Shown in pieces: positions 1 through 9,528 of a stretch of 64,000 bases of DNA (its first letter is position 1; the number at the start of each line of letters is the position of its first letter). The stretch covers positions 61,674 to 125,673 of the forward strand of contig JADLDI010000077.1 in assembly GCA_020846745.1 (NCBI GenBank), read 5' to 3'. The notes below the pieces were generated by a model. That model was not told the DNA's origin. It was given only the letters and a program-made list of their open reading frames with translations, and searched no databases. This DNA comes from Bryobacterales bacterium (GTDB taxonomy: Bacteria > Acidobacteriota > Terriglobia > Bryobacterales > Bryobacteraceae). The position numbers were made by a program, and so were the translations under genes.

Positions 1-644
1 AGGAAATTGGAGATCCGCATTTCGCCGGACGTGCGGATCAACAGGTCGGGTTCGGGCAGGTCGCCGGTGTCGAGCCGCGAGGAGATCATCGCCTCGTCCA
101 CACGCAGATCGGAGAGCGTACCGTTACGGCGGGCCTCGTCGAGGATCCGGTTCATCGCGTCCACCAGTTCCGCGCGGCCGCCATAGTTGATGGCGAGGTT
201 GAGCCGCATTCCCGTGTTGTTGGATGTTTTAGCAATCGTCGCGGCGAGATCGCTTCTGACCGATTCAGCAAGTTCCTCCCACCGGCCGATCGCATTGAGC
301 CGGATGTTGTTTTTCTGCAGGCGCGGCAACTCGCGGTGCAGATAGATCCGCAGCAGGCGCCAGAGCATTTCGACCTCGGGGCGAGGCCGCTTCCAATTCT
401 CGAGTGAAAAGGCGTACAGCGTGAGCGATTGGATACCGATTCGCGCGCAGGTTTCAACCGTGGTGCGGACCGAGTCAATTCCGGCCTGATGACCGGCCAC
501 GCGCGGAAGCCCCCGCTGTTTGGCCCAGCGGCCATTCCCGTCCATAATAATGGCGATATGGGCCGGCAGCCGCTCGGGGCGGATTGCTGACGCCAGATCC
601 CAATCGGGATCTCCGCGCTTCAGGCTGTCGACGAGTGCCTGCAT
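1..644 (-). CDS. uppS: Undecaprenyl diphosphate synthase (isoprenyl transferase), C-terminus cut by window edge
   Basis: Reverse-strand translation reads MQALVDSLKRGDPDWDLASAIRPERLPAHIAIIMDGNGRWAKQRGLPRVAGHQAGIDSVR...LTLYAFSLENWKRPRPEVEMLW...LNLAINYGGRAELVDA...PEPDLLIRTSGEMRISNF; IMDGNGRWA and SGE-RISNF are UppS hallmarks. Runs off the left edge, so it is absent from the ORF track. Confidence 0.95.
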   Translation of the reverse strand, partial: MQALVDSLKRGDPDWDLASAIRPERLPAHIAIIMDGNGRWAKQRGLPRVAGHQAGIDSVRTTVETCARIGIQSLTLYAFSLENWKRPRPEVEMLWRLLRIYLHRELPRLQKNNIRLNAIGRWEELAESVRSDLAATIAKTSNNTGMRLNLAINYGGRAELVDAMNRILDEARRNGTLSDLRVDEAMISSRLDTGDLPEPDLLIRTSGEMRISNF

Positions 645-693
645 CGAACAAGTCTTTCTAGTATATCGGGAAAGGTGAAGGGATTTCGACCAA

Positions 694-1179
694 ATGAACG
701 ACCTCGCGGTGCGCCAGGGACGGGTGGAGGACGCTGAAACGCTGGCGCACTTCAATGAACTGATGGCCTGGGAAACGGAACGCCTGAAGCTCGATCCACA
801 GCGGATCCGGGCAGGCGTCCGGCAGGTTCTGGCACAGCCCGCCAAAGGTTTCTACCTGGTGGCCGAATTGGACGGTACGATCGCTGGACAACTGATGGTG
901 ACCTACGAGTGGAGTGATTGGCGCAACGGGAACTTCTGGTGGATACAGAGCGTGTACGTCGACGCTAAGTTCAGGCGCGCCGGCGTATTTCGAGCGCTTT
1001 ACGCCGAGATCGAACGTTTGGCGAAGCTCGACACGAGCGTTTGCGGCATCCGGCTTTACGTCGAGCAGGACAATGAAAAGGCTCAGCACACGTATCAAGC
1101 CTTGGGGATGGTATCGACGCCTTATCGAATCCTGGAGGTGGATTACGTTATTCGGAGGGCCGGTCCGCACGGGAGTTGA
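694..1179 (+). CDS. GNAT family N-acetyltransferase
   Basis: 161 aa; GNAT-like pattern WWIQSVYVDAKFRRAGVFRALYAEIERLAK...GIRLYVEQDNEKAQHTYQALGM. Confidence 0.85.
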   Translation: MNDLAVRQGRVEDAETLAHFNELMAWETERLKLDPQRIRAGVRQVLAQPAKGFYLVAELDGTIAGQLMVTYEWSDWRNGNFWWIQSVYVDAKFRRAGVFRALYAEIERLAKLDTSVCGIRLYVEQDNEKAQHTYQALGMVSTPYRILEVDYVIRRAGPHGS

Positions 1180-2038
1180 TGCGGACCAGAGCCAGCAGGG
1201 CCGCGCGGCGAACCGGCGGCTGGTCGGACAACGCCATCTCGCGGACGAAAGGCAGGAATGCTTGTTCGCGGCATCGTCCGACGACCCAGACGGCAGATGC
1301 GGTGACGCGCGGGTCGCGGCTGGACAGCATTTCGCGCAATACTTCGGCCGCGCCGGGATCGCGGCTGAGGTACAAGCCGACCACTGCGTTCGCCACCACA
1401 CGCGGGTGCGAGTCCATGGCTGCGCGGTGGAAAATCGCCCGTACATCGGGATCGTTAACGCTCCACAGCGCCTCCACCGCATTGGCCCGCACTCGCGCAT
1501 CGGAATCGTTCAGGTATGGTTGAGCAAACCGCGCCTCGCGCTTAACGCGGGCAGCCAACAGGACCGCCTTCGAGCGGACCGGCGGGTCTGTGGAACGGAG
1601 AAAGCGGATCAGCATCGGAAGCATTCGTGCATTGCGGGGTAAGGCTCCGAGCACATCGAGCACACGGCGGATCTTCCTGCGCCCGGCACTCTCCTCCATT
1701 CTGGAATTGAGCGCAAGACGCACCAGGCGGATGTCGAACCCGCGATCGACGGAAGACGCGATTTCCGCAATCTTCACGGCCTCACGGAGTGAGTACACCG
1801 CGCTGTCGAGGATCGTCTCGGCCAGGCCGTGCGCAACCAGCAGGTTGATCAACGTCGGCTTCCAGTCGCCGTCCTGGCCGGACTGGAGCAGGCGAATCGC
1901 GCAACCGATCATTTGCGGTTGCACTTCGTCCAACAGTAATCGAACGCGCGCGATGTGACGAGCAGGATCGCCTGTAAATGCGGTCAGCGCATGCGTACAC
2001 TGCACCATTGCGCTCGTCTCTGTGACGTGAGCGGCCAC
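1148..2038 (-). CDS. HEAT-repeat (PBS-lyase-like repeat) protein
   Basis: 296 aa; repeated D..VR..A...L units (DSDARVRANAVEALWSVNDPDVRAIFHRAAMDSHPRVVANAVVGLYLSRDPGAAEVLREMLSSRDPRVTASAVW). Confidence 0.8.
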   Translation of the reverse strand: MAAHVTETSAMVQCTHALTAFTGDPARHIARVRLLLDEVQPQMIGCAIRLLQSGQDGDWKPTLINLLVAHGLAETILDSAVYSLREAVKIAEIASSVDRGFDIRLVRLALNSRMEESAGRRKIRRVLDVLGALPRNARMLPMLIRFLRSTDPPVRSKAVLLAARVKREARFAQPYLNDSDARVRANAVEALWSVNDPDVRAIFHRAAMDSHPRVVANAVVGLYLSRDPGAAEVLREMLSSRDPRVTASAVWVVGRCREQAFLPFVREMALSDQPPVRRAALLALVRINSRADRPSE

Positions 2039-2163
2039 GCAAGATGTATCGGCCGAACGCGCCAGAAATCTTAGGAATACGCTAACGGTGGCCTTATCCG
2101 GCCGCCGGGTGATTCTCCTGGCTGAGGGCCTGTGCAGAAATCCGGAACACCGCTCCCTTGCGG

Positions 2164-2516
2164 GGTTGAGGAAAAATGGGGCCCGCGCCCTTACGGGACT
2201 GAGAAAAAATGCGGCCCGCGCCCTTACGGTTGCGGTTCTGTTTCCGGAGCGGTGCGTGTTTGCAGTGGTTTACCGGACCCGGGGCGCGGTGCTAAATCGC
2301 ATTCAGCGGATTATTTCTCACGCCCTTACGGTTGCGGTGCCGTTTCCGGAGCAGTGCGTGTTTGCAGTGGTTTACCGGACCTGTGGGGCGGCGCTGAATC
2401 GCATTCGGGAGATTATTTCTCACGCCCTTGCGGTCGCGGCTCGGTTAGATGCGGCTTGTTTCCAATGGTTTGCCGGAGCCAGAGGGCGCACTGAATCGCA
2501 TTCGCGGCGTTTTTGA
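2164..2516. repeat. Degenerate tandem repeats: two ~33-bp units followed by ~2.5 copies of a 102-bp unit
   Basis: 33-bp units at 2164-2196 and 2197-2229 (GGTTGAGGAAAAATGGGGCCCGCGCCCTTACGG / GACTGAGAAAAAATGCGGCCCGCGCCCTTACGG); CGCCCTTACGGTTGCGG... unit starts at 2219, 2321 and (diverged) 2423, period 102 bp. Confidence 0.9.
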
Positions 2517-2531
2517 ACACGCCGGCGCGGC

Positions 2532-3923
2532 TCAGGCGGAGCGGCGGCGCCACGCCGCGAGTTCGTTCAGCAGCCGGTCGCGCACGTTCACGTATTGCGG
2601 ATCGTCATAGCGGTTGACCATCTCATGCGTATCGGTGCGCAGGTCGAATAGCTCGTTCGGTCCGCTTCCGCCGTTGCGCACCACGATTTTGTAGTAGCGG
2701 TCGCGCGCCATCTCTGTATTGCGAAAGTACCCGAACACGGTGCCGGGCCAGGTTTCCTTTTTGCCGAGCGGCTTGTTTGTAGCAAGCGGCAAATAGCTCT
2801 TGCCCACGTACCGTTTGCCGGCCGGAAGCGGCACACCGGCAACATCCAACACGCTTGGAAAAAAGTCGTAGAAGCTCACCAGTTCCGGACGCGTGGCCTC
2901 CACCGGTATCTTCCCGGGCCAGTTCCAGATCATCGGCACCTGCATCACTTCTTCATACATGTTGATGGGGTCCGAAGCCAGTCCCTTACTCCACAACCCG
3001 TGGCGCCCGAGCAGGAAGCCGTTGTCACCCGTGAAAATCACGAGCGTGTTCATCAATAGTTTCTTGGCCGTGAGGTGTTTGATGAGCGCAGGAATCTGGT
3101 CGTCCAACGCCGAAACAGAGGCTGCGCACTTGCGCAGGTTGCCCACCGGATCTTTCAGCAATTCCTTTTCGCGCAGCGCGTTGGGCGCCGCCGGTTTCCA
3201 GCCCACCGTGTCGAAGTTGACGTTGGCGTACATGTCGTAATACTTCTGCGGGTGGCCCGAGTAAGGCGTATGCGGATTGAAGTAACTGGCCGTCAGGAAG
3301 AATGGCTTACCCGCTTCCAGCCGATCGAGGTACTGAACGGCGTGCTGCGTCGTCAGCTCGGTGAGGTAGCCCGACTCTTTGACCTGTTTGCCGTTGAGAT
3401 ACATCACCGGGTCCTGATAGGGACTCGAGCCACCGTCGAACGTGTACGTATACCGGTAACCGTGGCCGGGATTGGTGTCGTTGCCCATGTGCCACTTGCC
3501 CACGTATCCGCACTGGTACCCGTTCTGCGACAGGACGTCGGAAATCATTGTCTCCTGGGCGAAACCGGCTGGCGCCTCTTTCTGGCCCTGCGGCGGATTC
3601 TCGATGGGCCGCGGTGTCAGAAAGTCATGAATGCCGTGCTGGTTCGGCAGCCTTCCGGTAAACAAGGTGGCGCGCGAAGCCGAGCAGACCGGGGTCACGA
3701 CATAGTTATTCAGGAACCGGACACCGCCCTGCGCCAACCGGTCGATATTCGGCGTACGGATTTCGCGATTGCCGTAACAGCCAAGCATCCAGGCCGCCAG
3801 GTCGTCCGCCACAATCAGAAGGATATTCGGGCGATCCGCCGCCGGCGCCGGTCCCCGCTTTTGCGCCACCAACGGCGCCGCCCCGGCACCCATCAGCAAT
3901 GACCGTCTACTGAGTGAAGCCAT
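2532..3923 (-). CDS. Arylsulfatase-type sulfatase with twin-arginine-like leader
   Basis: MASLSRRSLLMGAGAAP leader; NILLIVADDLAAWMLGCYGN; VCSASRATLFTGR matches the sulfatase [CS]-x-[PA]-x-R formylglycine site; TGDNGF. The upstream ORF start (3965) is less likely than the ATG at 3923, which has a purine-rich SD. Confidence 0.93.
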   Translation of the reverse strand: MASLSRRSLLMGAGAAPLVAQKRGPAPAADRPNILLIVADDLAAWMLGCYGNREIRTPNIDRLAQGGVRFLNNYVVTPVCSASRATLFTGRLPNQHGIHDFLTPRPIENPPQGQKEAPAGFAQETMISDVLSQNGYQCGYVGKWHMGNDTNPGHGYRYTYTFDGGSSPYQDPVMYLNGKQVKESGYLTELTTQHAVQYLDRLEAGKPFFLTASYFNPHTPYSGHPQKYYDMYANVNFDTVGWKPAAPNALREKELLKDPVGNLRKCAASVSALDDQIPALIKHLTAKKLLMNTLVIFTGDNGFLLGRHGLWSKGLASDPINMYEEVMQVPMIWNWPGKIPVEATRPELVSFYDFFPSVLDVAGVPLPAGKRYVGKSYLPLATNKPLGKKETWPGTVFGYFRNTEMARDRYYKIVVRNGGSGPNELFDLRTDTHEMVNRYDDPQYVNVRDRLLNELAAWRRRSA

Positions 3924-3948
3924 CAGATCCCTCTTCCTGGTTTGTTTG

Positions 3949-4758
3949 TTAAAGAACATCGGCAAATCCGCGTCGCAGTTGACGAAACATTAATCCGCCC
4001 ACAATAAAAGCCAGCACGCTATAAAACGCGATCACGCCCAGTTCTTCAAAGTCGAGGGGGCGGGAGGACAAAAGGCGATCGCGGTAAGCACGCACCAGAT
4101 ATGCCAGCGGGTTGTACTCGAGCAGCCAGCGCATGTTCTCGGGATAGTCGCGCTCGAACACAAAGATCGGGGTGAGCCAGAACCATAACGTCATGATGAC
4201 CATCACGATTTGTGCCGTGTCGCGCAGATACACCTGCAGGCTGGCGGCAAACCAGCCAATTCCGACCGCGAGCATTCCCGTCAGCAGCATGTACACCGGT
4301 AACAACACGATTTGCCACGACAAGTGGTGCGTCCACCAAACGACGGCGACGATCACCAGAATCAACGTGAACAGGTGATTGATGAGGGTCGAAAAAAAGA
4401 TCGAGATGGGGATGATCTCCGCCGGAAACACGGTCTTGGTGATCAGATTGGCGTGATCCACCATTGAGTTCGCCGACCGCTGAACCGTCTCTTGAAACAG
4501 AAACCACGGCATCCACCCGGCCAGCAGAAACAGCGTGTAGTGTTGGGTCACTTCCCCGCGCGGCAGCGTCACCTTTAAGCAAAGCTGGAACACAAAGGTC
4601 CACGACAACAGCAGGACAAGAGGGTGAATTACGCCCCACAACCACCCTGCAGCCGACCCGATATAGCGTTGTTCGAAATCGCGCCGGATCAGTTGATACA
4701 CCAACCCCCGGCGCTCCACCAGGTTCTTCAGGAAAAGTGTGCCGGGTACGTGGCTCAA
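3949..4758 (-). CDS. ABC-2 type transporter permease (polysaccharide/polyol phosphate export type)
   Basis: 269 aa, multiple hydrophobic segments; LIRRDFEQRYIGSAAGWLWGVIHPLVLLLSWTFVFQ, EIIPISIFFSTLINHLFTL, LTPIFVFERDYPENMRWLLEYNPLAYLVRAYRD typical of Wzm/TagG-like permeases. Confidence 0.88.
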   Translation of the reverse strand: MSHVPGTLFLKNLVERRGLVYQLIRRDFEQRYIGSAAGWLWGVIHPLVLLLSWTFVFQLCLKVTLPRGEVTQHYTLFLLAGWMPWFLFQETVQRSANSMVDHANLITKTVFPAEIIPISIFFSTLINHLFTLILVIVAVVWWTHHLSWQIVLLPVYMLLTGMLAVGIGWFAASLQVYLRDTAQIVMVIMTLWFWLTPIFVFERDYPENMRWLLEYNPLAYLVRAYRDRLLSSRPLDFEELGVIAFYSVLAFIVGGLMFRQLRRGFADVL

Positions 4759-4767
4759 ACCGTCAGT

Positions 4768-5616
4768 TTACGATGACAGCGCCTGCTTGCAGTATTCGAA
4801 GCACTTGCGCACTTCAGCCACCGTGTCCGCGCCCTTGTATTCGTACTCGATGTTGGCGGGCATCGTCAGCTTTTTCTTCTTCATCAGTTGCAGCACCTGC
4901 TTGATCGGCGTGTCGCCTTCACCGAACGGCAGGTTGGGCCCCTGGTTCTTCTTCCGGTCTTTGATATGCAGCGTGACAATGCGCCCGGCGTTCTTGTCGA
5001 GGTAATCCACCGGATCGAAGTTCGCGGCCGTGAAGTGGCCGATATCCAGGTTTACGCAGATGTATTCCGACATGCCCGCCATCGCGTCGGCGAAGTTCTG
5101 GGGCGTGGCAAACTCGTTCGGCTTGATATTCGAATGGTTGTGCATGCCGACGCGGATCTTGTGCTTCTTCGCAAACGGATCGATCCGCTTGGCAGTCGTG
5201 ACGTTGCTCGACGCAGTAATCACTTTCACGCCCATCGCCTTTGCCATCTGGAAGCCCCGGTCGATCTCTTCATCCGTGAAATCTTCGCGGAAGCTGTAGT
5301 TGTAGGCGTAGAGGTCGATACCTGCTGCGTCGAACTTCTGCCGGACCTTCTTGAACTCGCTGAGATCGACGGAGGTGCGCCACTTGCGCAATTCCTCTCG
5401 CGTTCCTTTCGGTTCGACGTGGCCGCTGTACATCTCGACGCTGCCTAGTCCGATCTCTTTCATGGCCGCGATGGCAGCATCCAACGGGCGATCACGAAAC
5501 GAATACGATTGCACGCCAATTGTTACGCCGTTGATGCGAGAATTGATTCGCGCGGCGCCCAGCAGCGGAACAGCGGCTAAGGTGGAGGCGACGAAGTGTC
5601 TACGAGTAAGATCCAT
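4768..5616 (-). CDS. Sugar phosphate isomerase/epimerase (xylose-isomerase-like TIM barrel), secreted
   Basis: [22 protein letters not shown] leader; [74 protein letters not shown]. Confidence 0.85.
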   Translation of the reverse strand: MDLTRRHFVASTLAAVPLLGAARINSRINGVTIGVQSYSFRDRPLDAAIAAMKEIGLGSVEMYSGHVEPKGTREELRKWRTSVDLSEFKKVRQKFDAAGIDLYAYNYSFREDFTDEEIDRGFQMAKAMGVKVITASSNVTTAKRIDPFAKKHKIRVGMHNHSNIKPNEFATPQNFADAMAGMSEYICVNLDIGHFTAANFDPVDYLDKNAGRIVTLHIKDRKKNQGPNLPFGEGDTPIKQVLQLMKKKKLTMPANIEYEYKGADTVAEVRKCFEYCKQALSS

Positions 5617-5673
5617 AGGAATTCCTGCGAAGCCGCCATCATAGCAAAGCAAGCTTCAGCCGATCAGATACAT

Positions 5674-7272
5674 ATGCGGTGTGTGCTGTTGGCGATTTGT
5701 GCGGTGCTTAGCTTCCAGTGGCCAGCGATGGCGGGCAGCATGCTTCGCCTCAGCGGGAACCAACTGAAGTGGAACTCACCCCGCCTCACGTTGAAAATCA
5801 GCCGGACCGTTCATCTGCCGGAGGGCGACCTGGGTGTCGACCGGCGCGATTCTCCCGAAGTGGTGTACGCGGCGGTGGCCGAGTCTGTGCGGGAATGGGT
5901 GGAGGCGACGGACCCGGCGCTCGAAGTCGCTATCGAGTTGACCGACAACACAGTTGCGGGCGGAACGGACAATCTGGTGACCTTTACCGATCCGGCGCCG
6001 TATGAAAACGGGTTCTGCAGCAAGGATTTCGTGGCCTGCGCCGTACTGGGCTACGACCCTGCAACCGGGGAAATCGTTACGGCCAGCGTGGCGTTCAATC
6101 CAGCCAAGCGCCACTCGGCTCGCGGCTACGATGGGACCAACGACATTGGCTTGGTGATGCTCCACGAGTTTGGCCACATTATGGGCTTGGACCACAGTCC
6201 GCTCGGGAACGCGGTTATGGCGCCGGCCGCGGAATTGGAGAGCACTGGGTTCACCGGCACCCGTTACGCCCCCCGGCAGCTATCCTGGGACGACACCAGC
6301 ACGCTGCGCGCCGCGTATGGATTTCCGATTGAAGTGGCTTCCATCACAGGCGCTGTCCGCTACAACGGTCAACCCGTGCCGGGCGCTCATGTGGTCGCCA
6401 TGACAGAGAACGGACTGGCGATTACATCCAGCCAGTCGCAAACCGACGGCAGCTATCGGCTGCAGGTTCCTCCGGGCTCTTACTACTTGCTCGCGGAACC
6501 TTTGGATGGGCCTGTCACCACGCCCGGTCCTGTGTTCGCCACCGCGTTCTGGAACAAGACAGGCGGCCACCGCCAGGATGCGGAACTTGTCAACGCGGCC
6601 GCGGGCGAAACGCGCTCGGGGATCGACTTCTTGGTGGCTGCGGGCCCGCTCGCGAATATCGTCAACATCGGAACCCGAGTGAACGGACGCTACGTTGGTT
6701 TTCCACGGACGACGATGGCGAGAGGACGCGAGTATGAATTGGGGATCGGACGGACGCCGGCGGGCACCCCCGGTGCGATGGCCCTGATGCGATACCAGGT
6801 TGAGTTGTTGGGCGACCCTTTTCCATCGCCGAACAGCCCCAGTTTTCTCTATCAGCGGTTGCGAATTCCTGCCGATGCTCCCCTGGGCAACTATTCCGCC
6901 CAGTTTTCGACCGGGGACGCCATTGCCGCCGTCACGGGCGGAGTCGCCATTGTTCCGAACCCTAGCATCACGGCGGTGGAAGGAACACCCGGACCGGGCC
7001 AGGTAGTGACGATCCGCGGCACTGATCTGGCTGGTCGTGAACTGAGCCGGACACCGTGGATGGAAGGGGCGCCGCTACCGACACAACTGGCCGGCACCAC
7101 AGTTCTCGCCAACGGCTTGTACTGCGAGTTGCTGAGTGTAAAGCCTGAAGAGGTGGTGGCGATTCTGCCGCTTTCCGCCGATCCGGCAACGGTCACCCTA
7201 TCGGTCCTGACCGGCCTCGGAGTAGAAAGCAATAGCTGGGATTTGACACCGCCTCCGCCACCGTCCGAGTAG
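5674..7272 (+). CDS. Matrixin-type metzincin metalloprotease with carboxypeptidase-regulatory-like domain and C-terminal IPT/Solibacter-type domain
   Basis: Zinc motif HEFGHIMGLDH (HExxHxxGxxH) with Met-turn AVMAPAA; ITGAVRYNGQPVPGAHVVAMTENG...SYRLQVPPGSYYLLAEP; C-terminal PGPGQVVTIRGTDLAG...PLPTQLAGTTVLANGLYCELLSVKPEEVVAILP. Confidence 0.85.
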   Translation: MRCVLLAICAVLSFQWPAMAGSMLRLSGNQLKWNSPRLTLKISRTVHLPEGDLGVDRRDSPEVVYAAVAESVREWVEATDPALEVAIELTDNTVAGGTDNLVTFTDPAPYENGFCSKDFVACAVLGYDPATGEIVTASVAFNPAKRHSARGYDGTNDIGLVMLHEFGHIMGLDHSPLGNAVMAPAAELESTGFTGTRYAPRQLSWDDTSTLRAAYGFPIEVASITGAVRYNGQPVPGAHVVAMTENGLAITSSQSQTDGSYRLQVPPGSYYLLAEPLDGPVTTPGPVFATAFWNKTGGHRQDAELVNAAAGETRSGIDFLVAAGPLANIVNIGTRVNGRYVGFPRTTMARGREYELGIGRTPAGTPGAMALMRYQVELLGDPFPSPNSPSFLYQRLRIPADAPLGNYSAQFSTGDAIAAVTGGVAIVPNPSITAVEGTPGPGQVVTIRGTDLAGRELSRTPWMEGAPLPTQLAGTTVLANGLYCELLSVKPEEVVAILPLSADPATVTLSVLTGLGVESNSWDLTPPPPPSE

Positions 7273-7299
7273 CTTATCGGTTCTCAAACGGGCCGGATC

Positions 7300-8223
7300 G
7301 TGTATCCTGCCCAGATGACCCGACGCGATCTGCTCGCGGCCGTTCCTGCCGCACACGCGGCCGCAATGGCTCCGCGCCCCACCAAGAATGCGATTTCGCT
7401 GGCCGCCTGGTCCATAAATCAATCGTTCTTCAAACACAATCGTTGGAAGAATATCGACCTGCCTAAGATTTGCCGCGACGAATTCGGTATTATCGGCATC
7501 GAGTTCGTCAACCAGTTCTTTGACTTCCCTACGCTGAACAATCTCTCAAAACTCAAACAAGCGGGCAAAGACTACGGCGTCAACTTCGTCCTCATCATGA
7601 TCGACAACGAAGGCGACATGGCGGCGGTCGACAAGAGCGAGCGCATGATGGCCGCCCGCATGCACCGTAAGTGGGTGGACATCGCGCATTACCTCGGCTG
7701 CCACGCGGTCCGTTGCAACCTCGGCGGACCGCGCGAGAACTGGCAGGCCGACAAAGACATCGTCAGCCGCGCCGCCGAGTCGTTCCGCGACCTGCTCGAC
7801 TACGCCCGGGGCGCCAACCTGAACGTGGTGATCGAAAACCACGGCCGCGCCTCATCGAACCCCGACACCCTGGTTGCGCTCATGAAAACGGTGAACGATC
7901 CGAACTTCGGCACCCTGCCTGATTTCGGCAACGTGAACCCTGGCGATAACCCCGAGGAGGTTACCCGTAAGCTTGTCCCCTATGCCAAAGGGATATCGGT
8001 GAAAGCGGGGTGGCAGGCCGACGGCACACACCCTCGCTATAGCGTTGAGAACTGCCTGAAGATCTGCCTCGAAGCCGGTTACAGCGGCTACTGGGGCATT
8101 GAATCGTCGTTCGCTTATAATCGCGACGCCAAAGTGTCCGCCGACGAACAGTGGGCCAACGAGTCCAAGGGCGTACTCCTCACCAAACAGGTGATCGAAA
8201 AGGTCGTTTTCAAAAAGGGCTGA
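7300..8223 (+). CDS. Sugar phosphate isomerase/epimerase family protein, twin-arginine-like leader
   Basis: MTRRDLLAAVPAAHAA; SLAAWSINQSFFKHNRWKNIDLPKICRDEFGIIGIEFVNQFF; NVVIENHGRASSNPDTLVALMKTVNDPNFGTLPDFGN; GYWGIESS. Confidence 0.85.
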   Translation: MYPAQMTRRDLLAAVPAAHAAAMAPRPTKNAISLAAWSINQSFFKHNRWKNIDLPKICRDEFGIIGIEFVNQFFDFPTLNNLSKLKQAGKDYGVNFVLIMIDNEGDMAAVDKSERMMAARMHRKWVDIAHYLGCHAVRCNLGGPRENWQADKDIVSRAAESFRDLLDYARGANLNVVIENHGRASSNPDTLVALMKTVNDPNFGTLPDFGNVNPGDNPEEVTRKLVPYAKGISVKAGWQADGTHPRYSVENCLKICLEAGYSGYWGIESSFAYNRDAKVSADEQWANESKGVLLTKQVIEKVVFKKG

Positions 8224-8226
8224 GGC

Positions 8227-9498
8227 ATGAAGTACGGGTTGATTCTCCTTCTTACGGCTGCCGCGACGTTCGGCCAACCGCGCTATGACATCCTGCTCAA
8301 AAACGGGCACCTGCTCGATGCACGCAACGGCATAAACGCACCGAGAGACGTGGCAATCACAGCAGGTAAGATAGCCGCCGTCGCCCCCCATCTCAGTTCG
8401 GACGATGCCATCAAAACTGTCGACCTTACGGGCCTGTACATCACGCCTGGCCTCGTGGACATACACACCCACGTCCTCACGATGAGCGGCCTGCGCGGGT
8501 CACTCGCCGAAGATCAGAACGTTTGGGCCGACAGCCACACCTTCCGCTACGGTGTCACCACCGTCGTCGACGCGGGTTCCTCCGGCTGGCGCACCTTTCC
8601 GGAACAGAAACAGCGCATTCTCGACCATTCCCGTACCCGCGTCCTCGCCTTCCTGAATATCGTCGGCCATGGTCAGTTGCCCCCCTACGAGCAGGACGTC
8701 ACCGACATGGATCCCAAGGCCACCGCGGACATGATCAAGCGGCATCCGGGCATCCTGGTCGGCATCAAGACCGCCCACTATCGCGGACCCGAATGGACCG
8801 CAGTCGAGCGGGCCGTCGAAGCCGGCAACTTGGCCGATGTCCCCGTAATGGTCGACTTCGGCGACTTCCGCCCCGAGCGCCCGTACGAAGAACTCGTCAC
8901 GAGGAAGCTCCGCCCGGGCGACATCTCCACCCACACGTACCTGGCCCGAGCGCCGCTGCTCGACGATCACGGAAAGATCCGCCCGTTCGTGTTTGAAGCG
9001 CGGAAACGCGGCGTGATCTTCGATGCCGGTCACGGCGGCGGCAGCTTCGTCTTTCGGCAGGCCATTCCCGCGATCCGGCAAGGGTTCCTCGTCGATTCAG
9101 TTTCAACGGACCTGCACACAGAAAGCATGAACGCCGGCATGAAGGACATGCTCAATGTCCTTTCGAAGTTCCTCAATATCGGTGTGCCACTGGCCGACGT
9201 GATCGCCCGCGCCGCCTGGCATCCCGCCCGCGAGATCAAGCGGACCGACCTCGGCCACCTCTCCGTCGGCGCCCCGGCCGACGTAGCCGTCCTGCGCGTC
9301 GAGAAAGGCGACTTTGGTTTTGTCGATTCCTTCGGCGCTCGGCTTCGCGGTGACAAGAAGCTTACTTGCGAACTCACCATCCGCGACGGCGTCGTCGTCT
9401 GGGACCTCAACGGCCTCACCCGCTCCGACTGGAACACCCTCGGCAATTACCCCAAGCAGTACGATCAGCGGTGGGACCGGACATACGGGCCCAAGTAA
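8227..9498 (+). CDS. Amidohydrolase/deacetylase-family metallohydrolase (dihydroorotase-like)
   Basis: YDILLKNGHLLDARNGINAPRDVAITAGKIAAVA; GLVDIHTHV (HxH metal ligands); GVTTVVDAGSSGW; FDAGHGGGSFVF; HPAREIKRTDLGHLSVGAPADVAVL. Confidence 0.9.
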   Translation: MKYGLILLLTAAATFGQPRYDILLKNGHLLDARNGINAPRDVAITAGKIAAVAPHLSSDDAIKTVDLTGLYITPGLVDIHTHVLTMSGLRGSLAEDQNVWADSHTFRYGVTTVVDAGSSGWRTFPEQKQRILDHSRTRVLAFLNIVGHGQLPPYEQDVTDMDPKATADMIKRHPGILVGIKTAHYRGPEWTAVERAVEAGNLADVPVMVDFGDFRPERPYEELVTRKLRPGDISTHTYLARAPLLDDHGKIRPFVFEARKRGVIFDAGHGGGSFVFRQAIPAIRQGFLVDSVSTDLHTESMNAGMKDMLNVLSKFLNIGVPLADVIARAAWHPAREIKRTDLGHLSVGAPADVAVLRVEKGDFGFVDSFGARLRGDKKLTCELTIRDGVVVWDLNGLTRSDWNTLGNYPKQYDQRWDRTYGPK

Positions 9499-9528
9499 AA
9501 CGAACCCAATTAGCGCTACCGTATTGGT

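Noticed and set aside
2088-2516. 142-aa ORF (and 120-aa ORF 2132-2494) across the repeat region as a protein with internal repeats
   Set aside because: Two overlapping frames are open only because the repeat period (102 bp) is divisible by three; the translation shows no recognisable domain, so treated as non-coding repeat.
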